A stretch of DNA of 64,000 nucleotides, taken from the NCBI RefSeq assembly GCF_029433255.1, contig NZ_JAQTHU010000001.1, forward strand, positions 1,922,001 through 1,986,000, read 5' to 3'. Each line of letters opens with the position of its first letter. Position 1 is the first letter of the stretch. A program made the translations under genes and the position numbers. Source of the stretch: Lactobacillus sp. ESL0791 (lineage in GTDB: Bacteria > Bacillota > Bacilli > Lactobacillales > Lactobacillaceae). This document shows positions 17,492 through 26,102 of this stretch, piece after piece. The notes below the pieces were generated by a model, which was given only the letters and a program-made list of their open reading frames with translations, was not told where the DNA came from and searched no databases.

Positions 17492-17764
17492 AAATATTTC
17501 ATTTAATGATATGTTCAAAGATGATTTAAAAGATCCAGAATTTGTTGCTTTAGCAGAAAAAGAAGAATTAAAAGCGCAAATTGCAGATTTTCTTGTAGAA
17601 GAGAGAAAAGAAAAAACTTGACCCAAGCTGAACTATCTAAAAAAGCGAAAGTTTCATTGCGAACAATTAATAGTGCAGAAAAAGGTAACGGAAATATTAG
17701 TATCGAAACTTTCTTGAAACTTGCAAAAGCTTTAGGAAAACATGTTAGTCTGAATTTTTATTAA
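17481..17764 (+). pseudogene. HigA-type antitoxin, frameshifted
   Basis: The frame starts MKNKNISFNDMFKDDL and stops at 17621 just after EERKEK. The -1/+1 neighbouring frame continues LTQAELSKKAKVSLRTINS and ISIETFLKLAKALGK, a Cro/CI helix-turn-helix, to a stop at 17764. A length change in the A-run near 17612-17617 explains the break. An intact HigA would be about 94 residues. With the toxin truncated, the pair is a remnant. Confidence 0.72.
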
Positions 17765-17811
17765 GATTAATAAAATATATCAGTGTTAAAAATTTATACA
17801 GTAAATGAAGC

Positions 17812-17850
17812 AAAAAATCGTACTACTAAATAAAAGTAATACGATTTTTT
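17812..17850. terminator. Bidirectional terminator between HigA remnant and gltX
   Basis: AAATCGTACTACT and AGTAATACGATTT pair with one G-U; runs of A and T on both sides allow function in both directions. It lies 18 nt after the gltX stop. Confidence 0.8.
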
Positions 17851-17868
17851 GTTTATCAACAATTAACT

Positions 17869-19374
17869 TTACAATCCGTTAGCTTCCATCTGCTTCAAGG
17901 TCAAATCGAGGTGCTCAATTACCCGCTCTTTGCCTAAAAGCTCCATGGCTTCGCCAATTCCTGGGCCCACCATTGATCTAGTGGTCGCAATCCGAATCGG
18001 CATAAACAAGCGGCGGCCTTTAATCCCGGTCTCTTTGCGCGTTGCCTGAACAGCATTTATAATTTGCGGTGCCGTGAAGCGCGGAATCAGATCAATTTGC
18101 TTCTTGAATTCCTCAATAACCGGCCTTGCCTCATCCTTACGGATTTCCTCAATTTCCTTTTCACTCAAATCTTTTGGTGCGGCAAAGAAAATCTTGGCTA
18201 ACTCAACAATCTGCTTAGTATACGACATTTGCACAGAGTAAATATTCACCAGTTGGCGAACCCATTCCAGTTTTTCTGGACTTGGATCCTTTTCCACCAT
18301 ACCGGCTTCCTGCAGGTTATTCAAAGCCAAATCCAGCAAGGTATCGCGATCAGCCTTCTTAATATATTGGTTGTTAATCCATTCTAGCTTCTTGCGGTCA
18401 AACGCAGCCGGCGATTTGGATAAGCGGCTTGGATCAAACTGCTTAATCAGTTCACGCTGGCTAAAAATCTCATTTTCACCGACCGGTGACCAACCCAGCA
18501 AGGTAATGAAGTTAAACATTGCCTCCGGCAAATAGCCGAGGTCACGGTATTGCTCAATAAATTGCAAAACAGACTCGTCATGCTCGCGCTTGGATAATTT
18601 TTTCCCGGTTTCCGCATTGATAATCAGGGTCATGTGGCCAAACTTCGGCGGCTCCCAGCCCAATGCATCATAAACGGAAAGCTGCTTTGGTGTGTTTGAC
18701 ACATGGTCATCTCCACGTAAAACATGAGTGATCTTCATTAAGTGATCATCAACCACAACCGCAAAGTTGTAAGTCGGCATGCCATCACGTTTTTGAATGA
18801 CAAAATCGCCACCGATGGTATCGGATTCAAAACTCATGTGTCCCTTAACGATATCGTCCCAGGAATAAGTTACCATTTCTGGAATATGGATCCGGACAAC
18901 CGGAATCAAACCTTTCGCACGAGCCTTATCTTGAGCCTGTTTGATTTCATCAGCGGTCATGCCCTCATATTCATAAATATAGTGCGGCGCAACGCCCATT
19001 GCACGCTGCTCTTCGCGCTGCTCATCCAATTCCTCTTCGGTTTTAAAGGAATAGTAAGCCTTGCCTTCATCAAGCAATTGCTGGATGTACTTATTATAAA
19101 TATCTTTACGCTCAGATTGACGGTAAGGGCCGTAAGCGCCGCCCTTATCGGGGCCTTCGTCCCAATCAATCCCCAGCCAATGCAGGTTGTCAATTTGCGA
19201 CTGCGAACCGCCCTCAACGTTACGCTTCTGGTCGGTATCCTCGATTCTTAAAACAAGTGTGCCCTTGTTATGACGAGCAAATAAGTAGTTAAAAAGTGCA
19301 GTACGTGCATTACCAATGTGCAGGTAGCCAGTTGGACTTGGCGCATACCTTACACGAATTTTTTCTTTAGCCAA
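17869..19374 (-). CDS. gltX: Glutamyl-tRNA synthetase
   Basis: Class I synthetase of 501 residues that charges tRNA-Glu (and, in organisms lacking GlnRS, tRNA-Gln for later amidation). The HIGH motif is in [19 protein letters not shown] (about 12-30) and the KMSKS-type loop is KKLSKREHD (about 255). I place the start at the TTG at 19374 (reads [15 protein letters not shown]) because GAGG lies 8 nt upstream; the TTG 18 nt earlier has no ribosome site. It follows dut and radA on the same strand, separated from radA by 73 nt. Confidence 0.93.
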   Translation of the reverse strand: MAKEKIRVRYAPSPTGYLHIGNARTALFNYLFARHNKGTLVLRIEDTDQKRNVEGGSQSQIDNLHWLGIDWDEGPDKGGAYGPYRQSERKDIYNKYIQQLLDEGKAYYSFKTEEELDEQREEQRAMGVAPHYIYEYEGMTADEIKQAQDKARAKGLIPVVRIHIPEMVTYSWDDIVKGHMSFESDTIGGDFVIQKRDGMPTYNFAVVVDDHLMKITHVLRGDDHVSNTPKQLSVYDALGWEPPKFGHMTLIINAETGKKLSKREHDESVLQFIEQYRDLGYLPEAMFNFITLLGWSPVGENEIFSQRELIKQFDPSRLSKSPAAFDRKKLEWINNQYIKKADRDTLLDLALNNLQEAGMVEKDPSPEKLEWVRQLVNIYSVQMSYTKQIVELAKIFFAAPKDLSEKEIEEIRKDEARPVIEEFKKQIDLIPRFTAPQIINAVQATRKETGIKGRRLFMPIRIATTRSMVGPGIGEAMELLGKERVIEHLDLTLKQMEANGL

Positions 19375-19447
19375 AATTCTTGCCTCTTTCAATAGTAAAA
19401 TTAAACAATTTAAGTTTACCCGTTATAGCAGAAAAGTTCAATTTTTC

Positions 19448-20824
19448 CTAGCCGAAAACTAACTTTAATGCTTGGGGAATACTGGAAACGGGGATGACAT
19501 CAATCCCCAAATTCTGCAGGCTGGGGTGCATATTATGTTTAGGAATATAAATATGCTCAAACCCGGTTTTTGCCGCTTCCTTAATTCGTGCCTGTATTTG
19601 GTTGACCCGGCGAACCTCGCCTGTTAAGCCAACTTCGCCAACAAAGCAGGTTGTCGCGGGAATTTCTTTATTGCGGTAACTGGATGCAATTGCCATCACG
19701 ACGGCTAAGTCAACTGCCGGTTCATTCAAGCGAATACCGCCCGTAGCCGTCAAATAAACATCCTGATTCTGCAGCATCAGGTTGCCGCGCTTTTCCAGCA
19801 CTGCCAGCAGCAAAGCCGCACGGTTATAGTCAATGCCCGAGGTTGTCCGCTTGGCATAGCCAAAAGCCGTCGGTGTCACCAGCGCCTGAATTTCTGCCAG
19901 CAGCGGCCGCGTTCCTTCAAGCGAAACCACAACGGACGAGCCGGTTGACTTCGGCAGGCGCTCATCAAGGAAAATTGCCGACGGATTGGTAACTTCCTTC
20001 AATCCTTCATTGACCATCTCAAACATGCCAATTTCATTGGCGGCCCCGAAGCGGTTTTTAACCGAATGCAGAATCCGGTAGGAATGGTGTTCATCCCCCT
20101 CAAAATAAAGAACCGTATCCACCATGTGCTCCATGATTTTTGGGCCGGCAATCGCGCCTTCCTTAGTCACGTGCCCGATAACAAAAATTGTGATGGCATT
20201 CATCTTGGCAATTTTCATCAGTTCACTGGTCACTTCCCGCACCTGGGAAGCGGAACCGGTCATCGAATCCAGACTGGGTTCATTCATGGTCTGAATTGAA
20301 TCAATCACAACAAAATCCGGCTGCAGGTCATCAATCTGCTGTCGGATATCGTGCATGTCCGTTTCCGGATAGAGCAGCATATCGCTGGTACCCAAGCCCA
20401 GACGGTCGGCCCGCAGCTTGATCTGATTGGCAGATTCCTCTCCAGAAACGTAGAGCACCTTAAATTTTTGCGCCAAGCCGCTCATAATCTGCAGCATTAA
20501 GGTCGACTTGCCGATTCCGGGGTCACCACCAATTAAAACCAGCGAGCCGGGTACGATGCCGCCGCCAAGCACGCGATTTAATTCTTCCGATTTAGTTTTG
20601 ATCCGCGCTTCCTTTTCCGCCTTAACTGCATCAAGCTTAACCGGCTCATTAACCCCCGTCTTCTTAATCAAACGGCTGGGACTGGCCTTGCTCGACCGCA
20701 CCTGAACCTCTTCCGTTTCCTTTTCAAACTGGTTCCATGCACCACAGTTGGGGCACCGCCCCAAGTAGCTTGCCGAAATATACCCGCAGGAGCGGCATTT
20801 GTATTTAGTTTTAACCCGTGCCAT
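19448..20824 (-). CDS. radA: DNA repair protein RadA
   Basis: Recombination helper of 458 residues that drives branch migration with RecA. Parts in order: a four-Cys zinc finger CRSCGYISASYLGRCPNC (10-27), Walker A GGDPGIGKST (about 98-107), the RadA motif KNRFG (about 255), and a C-terminal Lon-like domain (about 285-458) holding VDLAVVMAIASS. The start has AAGGAGA upstream. It lies 9 nt after dut and is co-transcribed with it. Confidence 0.95.
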   Translation of the reverse strand: MARVKTKYKCRSCGYISASYLGRCPNCGAWNQFEKETEEVQVRSSKASPSRLIKKTGVNEPVKLDAVKAEKEARIKTKSEELNRVLGGGIVPGSLVLIGGDPGIGKSTLMLQIMSGLAQKFKVLYVSGEESANQIKLRADRLGLGTSDMLLYPETDMHDIRQQIDDLQPDFVVIDSIQTMNEPSLDSMTGSASQVREVTSELMKIAKMNAITIFVIGHVTKEGAIAGPKIMEHMVDTVLYFEGDEHHSYRILHSVKNRFGAANEIGMFEMVNEGLKEVTNPSAIFLDERLPKSTGSSVVVSLEGTRPLLAEIQALVTPTAFGYAKRTTSGIDYNRAALLLAVLEKRGNLMLQNQDVYLTATGGIRLNEPAVDLAVVMAIASSYRNKEIPATTCFVGEVGLTGEVRRVNQIQARIKEAAKTGFEHIYIPKHNMHPSLQNLGIDVIPVSSIPQALKLVFG

Positions 20825-20833
20825 TGCGTCTCC

Positions 20834-21376
20834 TTACCTGTTAGTCGAACCAAAGCCATTGACGCGTTTGCGGCCAATGGCTTGGTCATCATCGGTTTTC
20901 AAATATTTAACAAAAATTCCTTGGGCAATGCGGTCACCTTTTTTAATCCGCATCGGCCGCACGCCATAATTAAGGATGGCAACAAAAATTGCCCCCTCAT
21001 TGTTTTCGTTATTGTAATAATCGCTGTCAATCACACCAATACCGTTAGGCAAATTTAGGTGCCGTTTGACAACATTTGACGAGCGGTTAGCCAAGATCAG
21101 CACCTCATCTTCCGGCATGTAGGCCTTAATTCCGGTTGGCACCAAAACCGGCTGCAGCAGCTGCTCGGCCAATTCGTAATCTTTTTCATATAGCTGGTGT
21201 CCATTTCTAATCATCCGAAAAATCCGCACAAAATTCAACTGCCAAATGCTGGGAATAATAATATCTTCTGCCGCCGCCAAATCGTAGCCGGCACTGGCAA
21301 GTGTTTGCCGCTGCGGCAAATTCAAGTCCTGGTTCTGATATTTAGAAACTATTTCAAATCCACGTGTTTTAGCCAT
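20834..21376 (-). CDS. dut: dUTP pyrophosphatase
   Basis: Trimeric-type dUTPase of 180 residues that hydrolyses dUTP to dUMP. All five motifs are visible: ASAGYDLAAAED (about 28), ANRSSN (about 100), GVIDSDYYN (about 115, with catalytic Asp and Tyr), RIAQG (about 150), and the Gly-rich tail GFGSTNR. An insert of about 25 residues between motifs 1 and 2 (QLNFVRIFRMIRNG) makes it longer than bacterial Dut of about 150; lactobacilli commonly have this form. AAAGGAG precedes the ATG. Head of the dut-radA pair. Confidence 0.92.
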   Translation of the reverse strand: MAKTRGFEIVSKYQNQDLNLPQRQTLASAGYDLAAAEDIIIPSIWQLNFVRIFRMIRNGHQLYEKDYELAEQLLQPVLVPTGIKAYMPEDEVLILANRSSNVVKRHLNLPNGIGVIDSDYYNNENNEGAIFVAILNYGVRPMRIKKGDRIAQGIFVKYLKTDDDQAIGRKRVNGFGSTNR

Positions 21377-21491
21377 TTTTAACTCCTTTAGTTGCTAAAT
21401 ATCATTCTACAATATTTTTTAATTATTTTAGCGAAAATCTTCTATAATGAAATACGAAAAAGAATTAATTATTTTTTAAAAAGGAAAAATT

Positions 21492-21794
21492 ATGTTTAGT
21501 ATCGATGACCCCCACCAATTTTTTGAAGAATACGATGACGATGATGTCTTAATCTGCCGCTGGACGATGGACAAGATAAAACGAAAAGATGGAGAAGTTT
21601 GGGTGATGAACCATTTCTTCATTAACCCCAGTTATGAGAAAAAGCAGCAGGAAGTGTTAGCACACCGTATGGAAACAGCCCTCTTAATTGCCAAGGAATC
21701 AAAAATTAAGATTTGGCCGCTCGATCCAATGATAATTGCTTATTTTTCCAAGCATCCAAAATTTGATAAATATTGGTATCACAAGCCATACTGA
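21492..21794 (+). CDS. Small GNAT-type acetyltransferase
   Basis: Protein of 100 residues resembling the short YjdJ/COG2388 branch of GNAT acyltransferases. The strand VWVMNHFFINPSYEKKQ, the helix EVLAHRMETALLIAKES and the terminal KIWPLDPMIIAYFSKHPKFDKYW reproduce the family's H-x-F-V-P, helix and C-terminal Pro/Tyr/Phe pattern. The usual RGQG acetyl-CoA loop is replaced by YEKKQQE, so cofactor binding is uncertain. AAAAAGGA is upstream. It is divergent from dut and single. Confidence 0.55.
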   Translation: MFSIDDPHQFFEEYDDDDVLICRWTMDKIKRKDGEVWVMNHFFINPSYEKKQQEVLAHRMETALLIAKESKIKIWPLDPMIIAYFSKHPKFDKYWYHKPY

Positions 21795-21860
21795 TCTGAA
21801 CCCCGAAGTTAAGACAAATTAATAGGAGTTTAGCATAAATGAAAGCGCTACACAATAACA
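21791..21860. mobile_element. Remnant end of an IS3-family element
   Basis: CTGAACCCCGAAGTTAAGACA resembles IS3/IS150-group terminal repeats. It is followed by AATAGGAG and an ATG, as before an orfA, but the frame stops after a few codons. Only the end survives, next to the IS66 fragment. Confidence 0.4.
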
Positions 21861-21871
21861 GCTGGCGACTT

Positions 21872-22163
21872 CTATGACAATTGGTAAGGATGAATAATCG
21901 GTTCCAATGACCAGCCCTGCAGTAATCCAGTTAACTGTTTAGCTGATAGTTCCCGCACAGCATCTTGATTGCTCGGCCATTGCAAACGACCATTCTCATA
22001 GCGCTTATAACAGTAGGAAGCCATCATTTTCCCATAGTAAGCCTTTAAAGCGATCTTTACGCGTGCCGCAAAACAAAAATAAGCTACTACAATAAGGATC
22101 CAGTTTAAATTGATTCTGGACAACCGTAATTAGTCCATCAATTCCCTTGCTGGGCGCACGCAT
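21872..22163 (-). pseudogene. IS66 TnpB (Orf2) fragment, frameshifted
   Basis: Read on the minus strand, one frame gives GIDGLITVVQNQFKLDPY, then LFLFCGTRKDRFKGLLWEN. After a shift near 22010 the next frame gives YKRYENGRLQWPSNQDAV to HPYQLS. Together they match the IS66 accessory protein TnpB (PF05717), lacking only its first 20-odd residues and carrying one frameshift. The 5' end is cut by the terminator of the following surface-protein gene. The IS66 transposase itself is absent. Confidence 0.8.
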
Positions 22164-22165
22164 AC

Positions 22166-22196
22166 AAAAAGAGACAATCCAAAAATTGTCTCTTTC
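22166..22196 (-). terminator. Terminator of the LRR/SLAP surface operon
   Basis: AAAGAGACAAT pairs with ATTGTCTCTTT; the minus strand ends in TTTTTG. It lies just after the stop at 22202. Confidence 0.8.
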
Positions 22197-22201
22197 TTAA
22201 T

Positions 22202-25200
22202 CTATCCTAGCCAGTTCTCATCAACATTCTTTGCATTAATATATTCACCAGTATCAACAGCATAGTAGGTCTTACCATTAATCTGAATTGAACCATGAGT
22301 TTGAATAATTGACCCCGACTTCAGGATCAAACTATTTGCACGTTGACCTTTCTCATCATAAAGATAGGTGTTCTTCTTCAAACGCATCCGGCTACCGGTT
22401 GTTGACAGGCTGCCCTTATTTAAGCCCGGAAGCGTTGTGTCCGGAGTTGGTGGGAAACTATCTTTACTAATGTACCTATTCTTGCCAATTGAGTAATATT
22501 CCTTACCCTTGATCAAAATTGGTGCGCCATAAGTCTTAACCGTGGTTCCCGCGTGCTTAACAGTCTTGAGCTTCTTACCTTTCTTGCTATATACATTGGC
22601 AGCCTGCACAAGGTTTCGCTCTGCTGGTTTATCATTACCTGCAGCTAAATAGTAATCGGCATCTTTCGTCAGATAAAATTCACGACCATTAATAAGCTTA
22701 GTACCATACGTAGTTACAGTAGAACCTGCTTTCAATGTGATGCCATTAGCCCGTTTACCATCAGCACCATAAATATAAGCATTATGCTTTAAGGTTATAT
22801 CCTTTGTAACAGCATTCCCAACATTAATATTGATTGGAATTGAAGCCGTAGAACCATCTGGGTAAGTTACATTAATAAAGTGGTATCCCTTATCGCCTTG
22901 GCTGTTGGTGTTAGGCAAAGTATTGTCGCCCCAGCTTGCAGTTGTTCCAGCCGGTACAGATGCACTAGCAGCAGCGTTATTTGCAACTTGTTGATCATTA
23001 CCAATGTCGGTATATTGCGGAACCCCAATGTTTCCTGGATGAGTTACATCATCATAAATACCAGGCTTGGGTTGGGCAATGACTTGAATTGATATCGGCA
23101 TTAGTTTACATGAGCCATCTGCATAACTTACTTTAACATAAGCAGATTGTGTACCTACCTCTGTAAGCGTAGGCCCAGGATTGGGTATTCCGGTAGCATC
23201 AGTCCAAACAACGTTTGTTATGTTCTTATCCTGACTTATGGCATTAACTTTCATATTGGCTAAAAGACTTGTGTTTTTAGCATTTGGATAAGTTTGCCGG
23301 TTCAAACTGCCCACCGGACTACAACTTTCCATACTGTTAATCTTTATAGGAACTGAGCCCACTGTTTCTTCAGCACCATCAGCATAGTGAATAATCACGT
23401 CTGCAGGCAATACTGCAGGATTATCACCAGTAGTACTACCACTTTCTACTTTGCTACTATCCCATAATGGCTTAAACTTTTCTGAAGTAGCATACTTTCT
23501 GATAGTAAAGTAAACCCCATCAGTTTCAGGAACACCGGTTAAACTGATGTAACTCCCAGGAACACTATTTGTATCAAATCTCTTATCTAACGCGATCACA
23601 TCTGTACTGCTATTAAAAGCCTGAGCACTTGGTTTAATTGTAGCTGCTTGGACTTTAAATTGCACACGTACATAGACAGATGAACCATCACCAAAATCAA
23701 CTTTAATTAGTCCCTCCGGTGGTGTTGGTGTACTAGTTGTAATACTACTATGATTAAGAGTACCTGCTGTATCAGTTACTACTCCAGTTGACGAAGACGG
23801 TTCCGTAATCGCATAATCGTCGTTACTACCAGCAGACAATGCTTTATTAGGTACCCAGTTAACCCCAGTAATAGTTTTGTTACTTTGCAACAAAAGGTCA
23901 TCTAAACCTTTAAGCTGAGCACCAGTGTATTGTTTGGGAACCGAGGTAATCGGATCACTTTCCGTAAATATCAGTGAATTTAATTTATTTTCCAATGAAT
24001 CAATTTTACGTTGATCAGTATGAACCGTTAAAGTTAACTTACTTGGAATAAATGTTTTATTATCCGGTCCTTGATCAAAAATTACGTAAGTCTTGTTGGC
24101 TGGAGCACTACCCGAACTATAAATGCTTTGTAAAGCACTAAAATCTGGGTTAGGTAAATATACTTGACCCGACGGATCAGAAATAGTTCCCGTTCCCAGC
24201 TCACGTATATAACCTCTGTATCCTGTTCCAGTGACATAGCTTCCCAATCCAGAACCTGTCCCTAGCTTAACATTATGTCCAAGAGTTAAAACAAACCTAT
24301 CTTCATCTCCAGCATTAGTTAGCATATCAGTTGTGGTTGGATTTTGCGTAAATTTGAGTGGTGTAAGATCTAGTTCCTTTAATTTAGTAGTGCCATTGAA
24401 CATATTTGCCATCGTAGTTACGTGAGAAGTATCTAAATTATTAAGACCTACTATACTAGATAAATTTTCGTAGTCTGCGTCAGCTCCTGCAAACATTGAA
24501 GATACATCAAGTAAACCTGGGTTATTGCTAAAACCATTGCCCAAAGTTATCTTTTTAACAGTAGAACCTTGGAACATGCCAGCCATCGTAGTTACGTGAG
24601 AAGTATTGAAATTGCTAAGATCCAAATTCTCATTAGCACCAGTTGACGCAAACATGTTAGACATATCCGTGACACCTGAAGTATTGAATTGATTTAATCC
24701 ATTTATTTCAGTCAAAGCACCATCATTATTAAACATGGAATCCATTTTTGTTACCCTAGATGTAACAAACTGATTACCAAAGGTGATCTTTTTTAAATTT
24801 CCATCACCATCAAACATGTTTGACATAATAACGCTTGAAGAAGGATTAATGGTTGTTGAAAAATTCCTTAAATCTAATTCTTTAAGAGAGCTGTTCATAT
24901 AAAACATACGAGACATAGTTCGCACACTTTGAGCATTAAAGGAAATATTATCCACTTTTTCCAAATTAGTATCATCTGCAAACATACTATCAAAAGATTC
25001 TACATCATCTGTCTTAAAGCCATTAAAATCTAACGTCGTCAATACTGGATCTTCTGCAAACAAATACGAAAAGCCCATAGTGCCGCCAGATCCATCATGC
25101 TTAATATGATTCAATCCACGAATTTCTTTCAATCCTTGTAAATTGCCAAACACACCATAATGATTCGGCACTGTACTAGGGGGAATTATAGGAAGATCCC

Positions 25201-26098
25201 CAATATGATCTTGTTTAAGCTTAATATCTGAATTTATATCTATATACTGTATATTATCAGCTTCATTACCTAATACATTAGATTGAGACAAAAATTCATA
25301 AAGTGTACTATCAAGAGCATTAGTATTATTAGAACTCCCACCATTAATAATTAAAATTTTAGTAATATTTGAGTATTGCAGTTTCCAATCACCATAATCA
25401 GTCAAATTATCCAATGATTGCGTACCAGCTGTATGAATAGCTGCCGTAATCATCGCACCAATAGTTGTTTTGGCATCGGTCAAATCAAACAAACTTACCT
25501 TTAAGGTTTCATCATTCGTATTAACAAAATGATTATATTTATTTAACACCTCCTTGCCATGCGTAATCGCAATGCTCACTGCTTGTTGCTGGTCCGCTGT
25601 AGCTTGTTTATATGGTTCTGTCTTGACAAAATCATCGCCCTTGCCAATTTCTGTCTGTAAATCTGTTGCAGCATTAGCTAAATCTTCAGCACTATCAGTT
25701 TGCATTTTACCTGAACCATTATCTTGTTTTTGACTTGTATTTTCAGTTTCAGAAGAAGCATTAGAGCTTTGGCCCTGTGTTGGTTCCGTTCTTTCTGAAC
25801 TACGCAAGAAACTATGTAATCCAGAATAAGTAGTTATATCTGTTTTTGACTTGTCATTATTGGAAACTTTAACACTCGTTGCAATTTTCTTGTCTTGATT
25901 ACTGGTTTCAGTACTTGTTTCTTGACCATTTGAATCAATTGTATCAGCCTTTGCAATTTGCCCGCTGGCAGCCACAAAGCTGAACCCCAGCAGGACTGAA
26001 GCAGCACCAATTGCAAGCTTACGGATTGAAAAACGATCCTGCTTGTCTTCCATCGACATTTTCCTTAGGCGTTCGGTTTGATTATTTTTACTAGTCAT
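22202..26098 (-). CDS. YSIRK / LRR / SLAP surface protein (second of operon)
   Basis: Secreted protein of 1298 residues. Start ATG at 26098 with AGAGG 8 nt upstream (a TTG three bases earlier is the alternative). YSIRK signal (RFSIRKLAIGAASVLLGFSF, about 22-50). A helical FIVAR-like segment (about 155-215: DLANAATDLQTEIGKGDDF). About eight BspA-like LRRs with VTxMxxMF (about 345-590). Rib-like domains (about 690-1095) with PDGSTASIPININV. Four SLAP-type units at the C-terminus (about 1103-1290: LKHNAYIYGADGKR ... YYAVDTGEYINAKNV). No LPXTG. It starts 4 nt after the stop of the preceding gene, so the two are translationally coupled and probably displayed together. Confidence 0.83.
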   Translation of the reverse strand: MTSKNNQTERLRKMSMEDKQDRFSIRKLAIGAASVLLGFSFVAASGQIAKADTIDSNGQETSTETSNQDKKIATSVKVSNNDKSKTDITTYSGLHSFLRSSERTEPTQGQSSNASSETENTSQKQDNGSGKMQTDSAEDLANAATDLQTEIGKGDDFVKTEPYKQATADQQQAVSIAITHGKEVLNKYNHFVNTNDETLKVSLFDLTDAKTTIGAMITAAIHTAGTQSLDNLTDYGDWKLQYSNITKILIINGGSSNNTNALDSTLYEFLSQSNVLGNEADNIQYIDINSDIKLKQDHIGDLPIIPPSTVPNHYGVFGNLQGLKEIRGLNHIKHDGSGGTMGFSYLFAEDPVLTTLDFNGFKTDDVESFDSMFADDTNLEKVDNISFNAQSVRTMSRMFYMNSSLKELDLRNFSTTINPSSSVIMSNMFDGDGNLKKITFGNQFVTSRVTKMDSMFNNDGALTEINGLNQFNTSGVTDMSNMFASTGANENLDLSNFNTSHVTTMAGMFQGSTVKKITLGNGFSNNPGLLDVSSMFAGADADYENLSSIVGLNNLDTSHVTTMANMFNGTTKLKELDLTPLKFTQNPTTTDMLTNAGDEDRFVLTLGHNVKLGTGSGLGSYVTGTGYRGYIRELGTGTISDPSGQVYLPNPDFSALQSIYSSGSAPANKTYVIFDQGPDNKTFIPSKLTLTVHTDQRKIDSLENKLNSLIFTESDPITSVPKQYTGAQLKGLDDLLLQSNKTITGVNWVPNKALSAGSNDDYAITEPSSSTGVVTDTAGTLNHSSITTSTPTPPEGLIKVDFGDGSSVYVRVQFKVQAATIKPSAQAFNSSTDVIALDKRFDTNSVPGSYISLTGVPETDGVYFTIRKYATSEKFKPLWDSSKVESGSTTGDNPAVLPADVIIHYADGAEETVGSVPIKINSMESCSPVGSLNRQTYPNAKNTSLLANMKVNAISQDKNITNVVWTDATGIPNPGPTLTEVGTQSAYVKVSYADGSCKLMPISIQVIAQPKPGIYDDVTHPGNIGVPQYTDIGNDQQVANNAAASASVPAGTTASWGDNTLPNTNSQGDKGYHFINVTYPDGSTASIPININVGNAVTKDITLKHNAYIYGADGKRANGITLKAGSTVTTYGTKLINGREFYLTKDADYYLAAGNDKPAERNLVQAANVYSKKGKKLKTVKHAGTTVKTYGAPILIKGKEYYSIGKNRYISKDSFPPTPDTTLPGLNKGSLSTTGSRMRLKKNTYLYDEKGQRANSLILKSGSIIQTHGSIQINGKTYYAVDTGEYINAKNVDENWLG

Positions 26099-26102
26099 CA
26101 AA

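Noticed and set aside
18742..19251. A 169-codon plus-strand frame inside gltX
   Set aside because: Antisense to a clear housekeeping gene, with no ribosome site.
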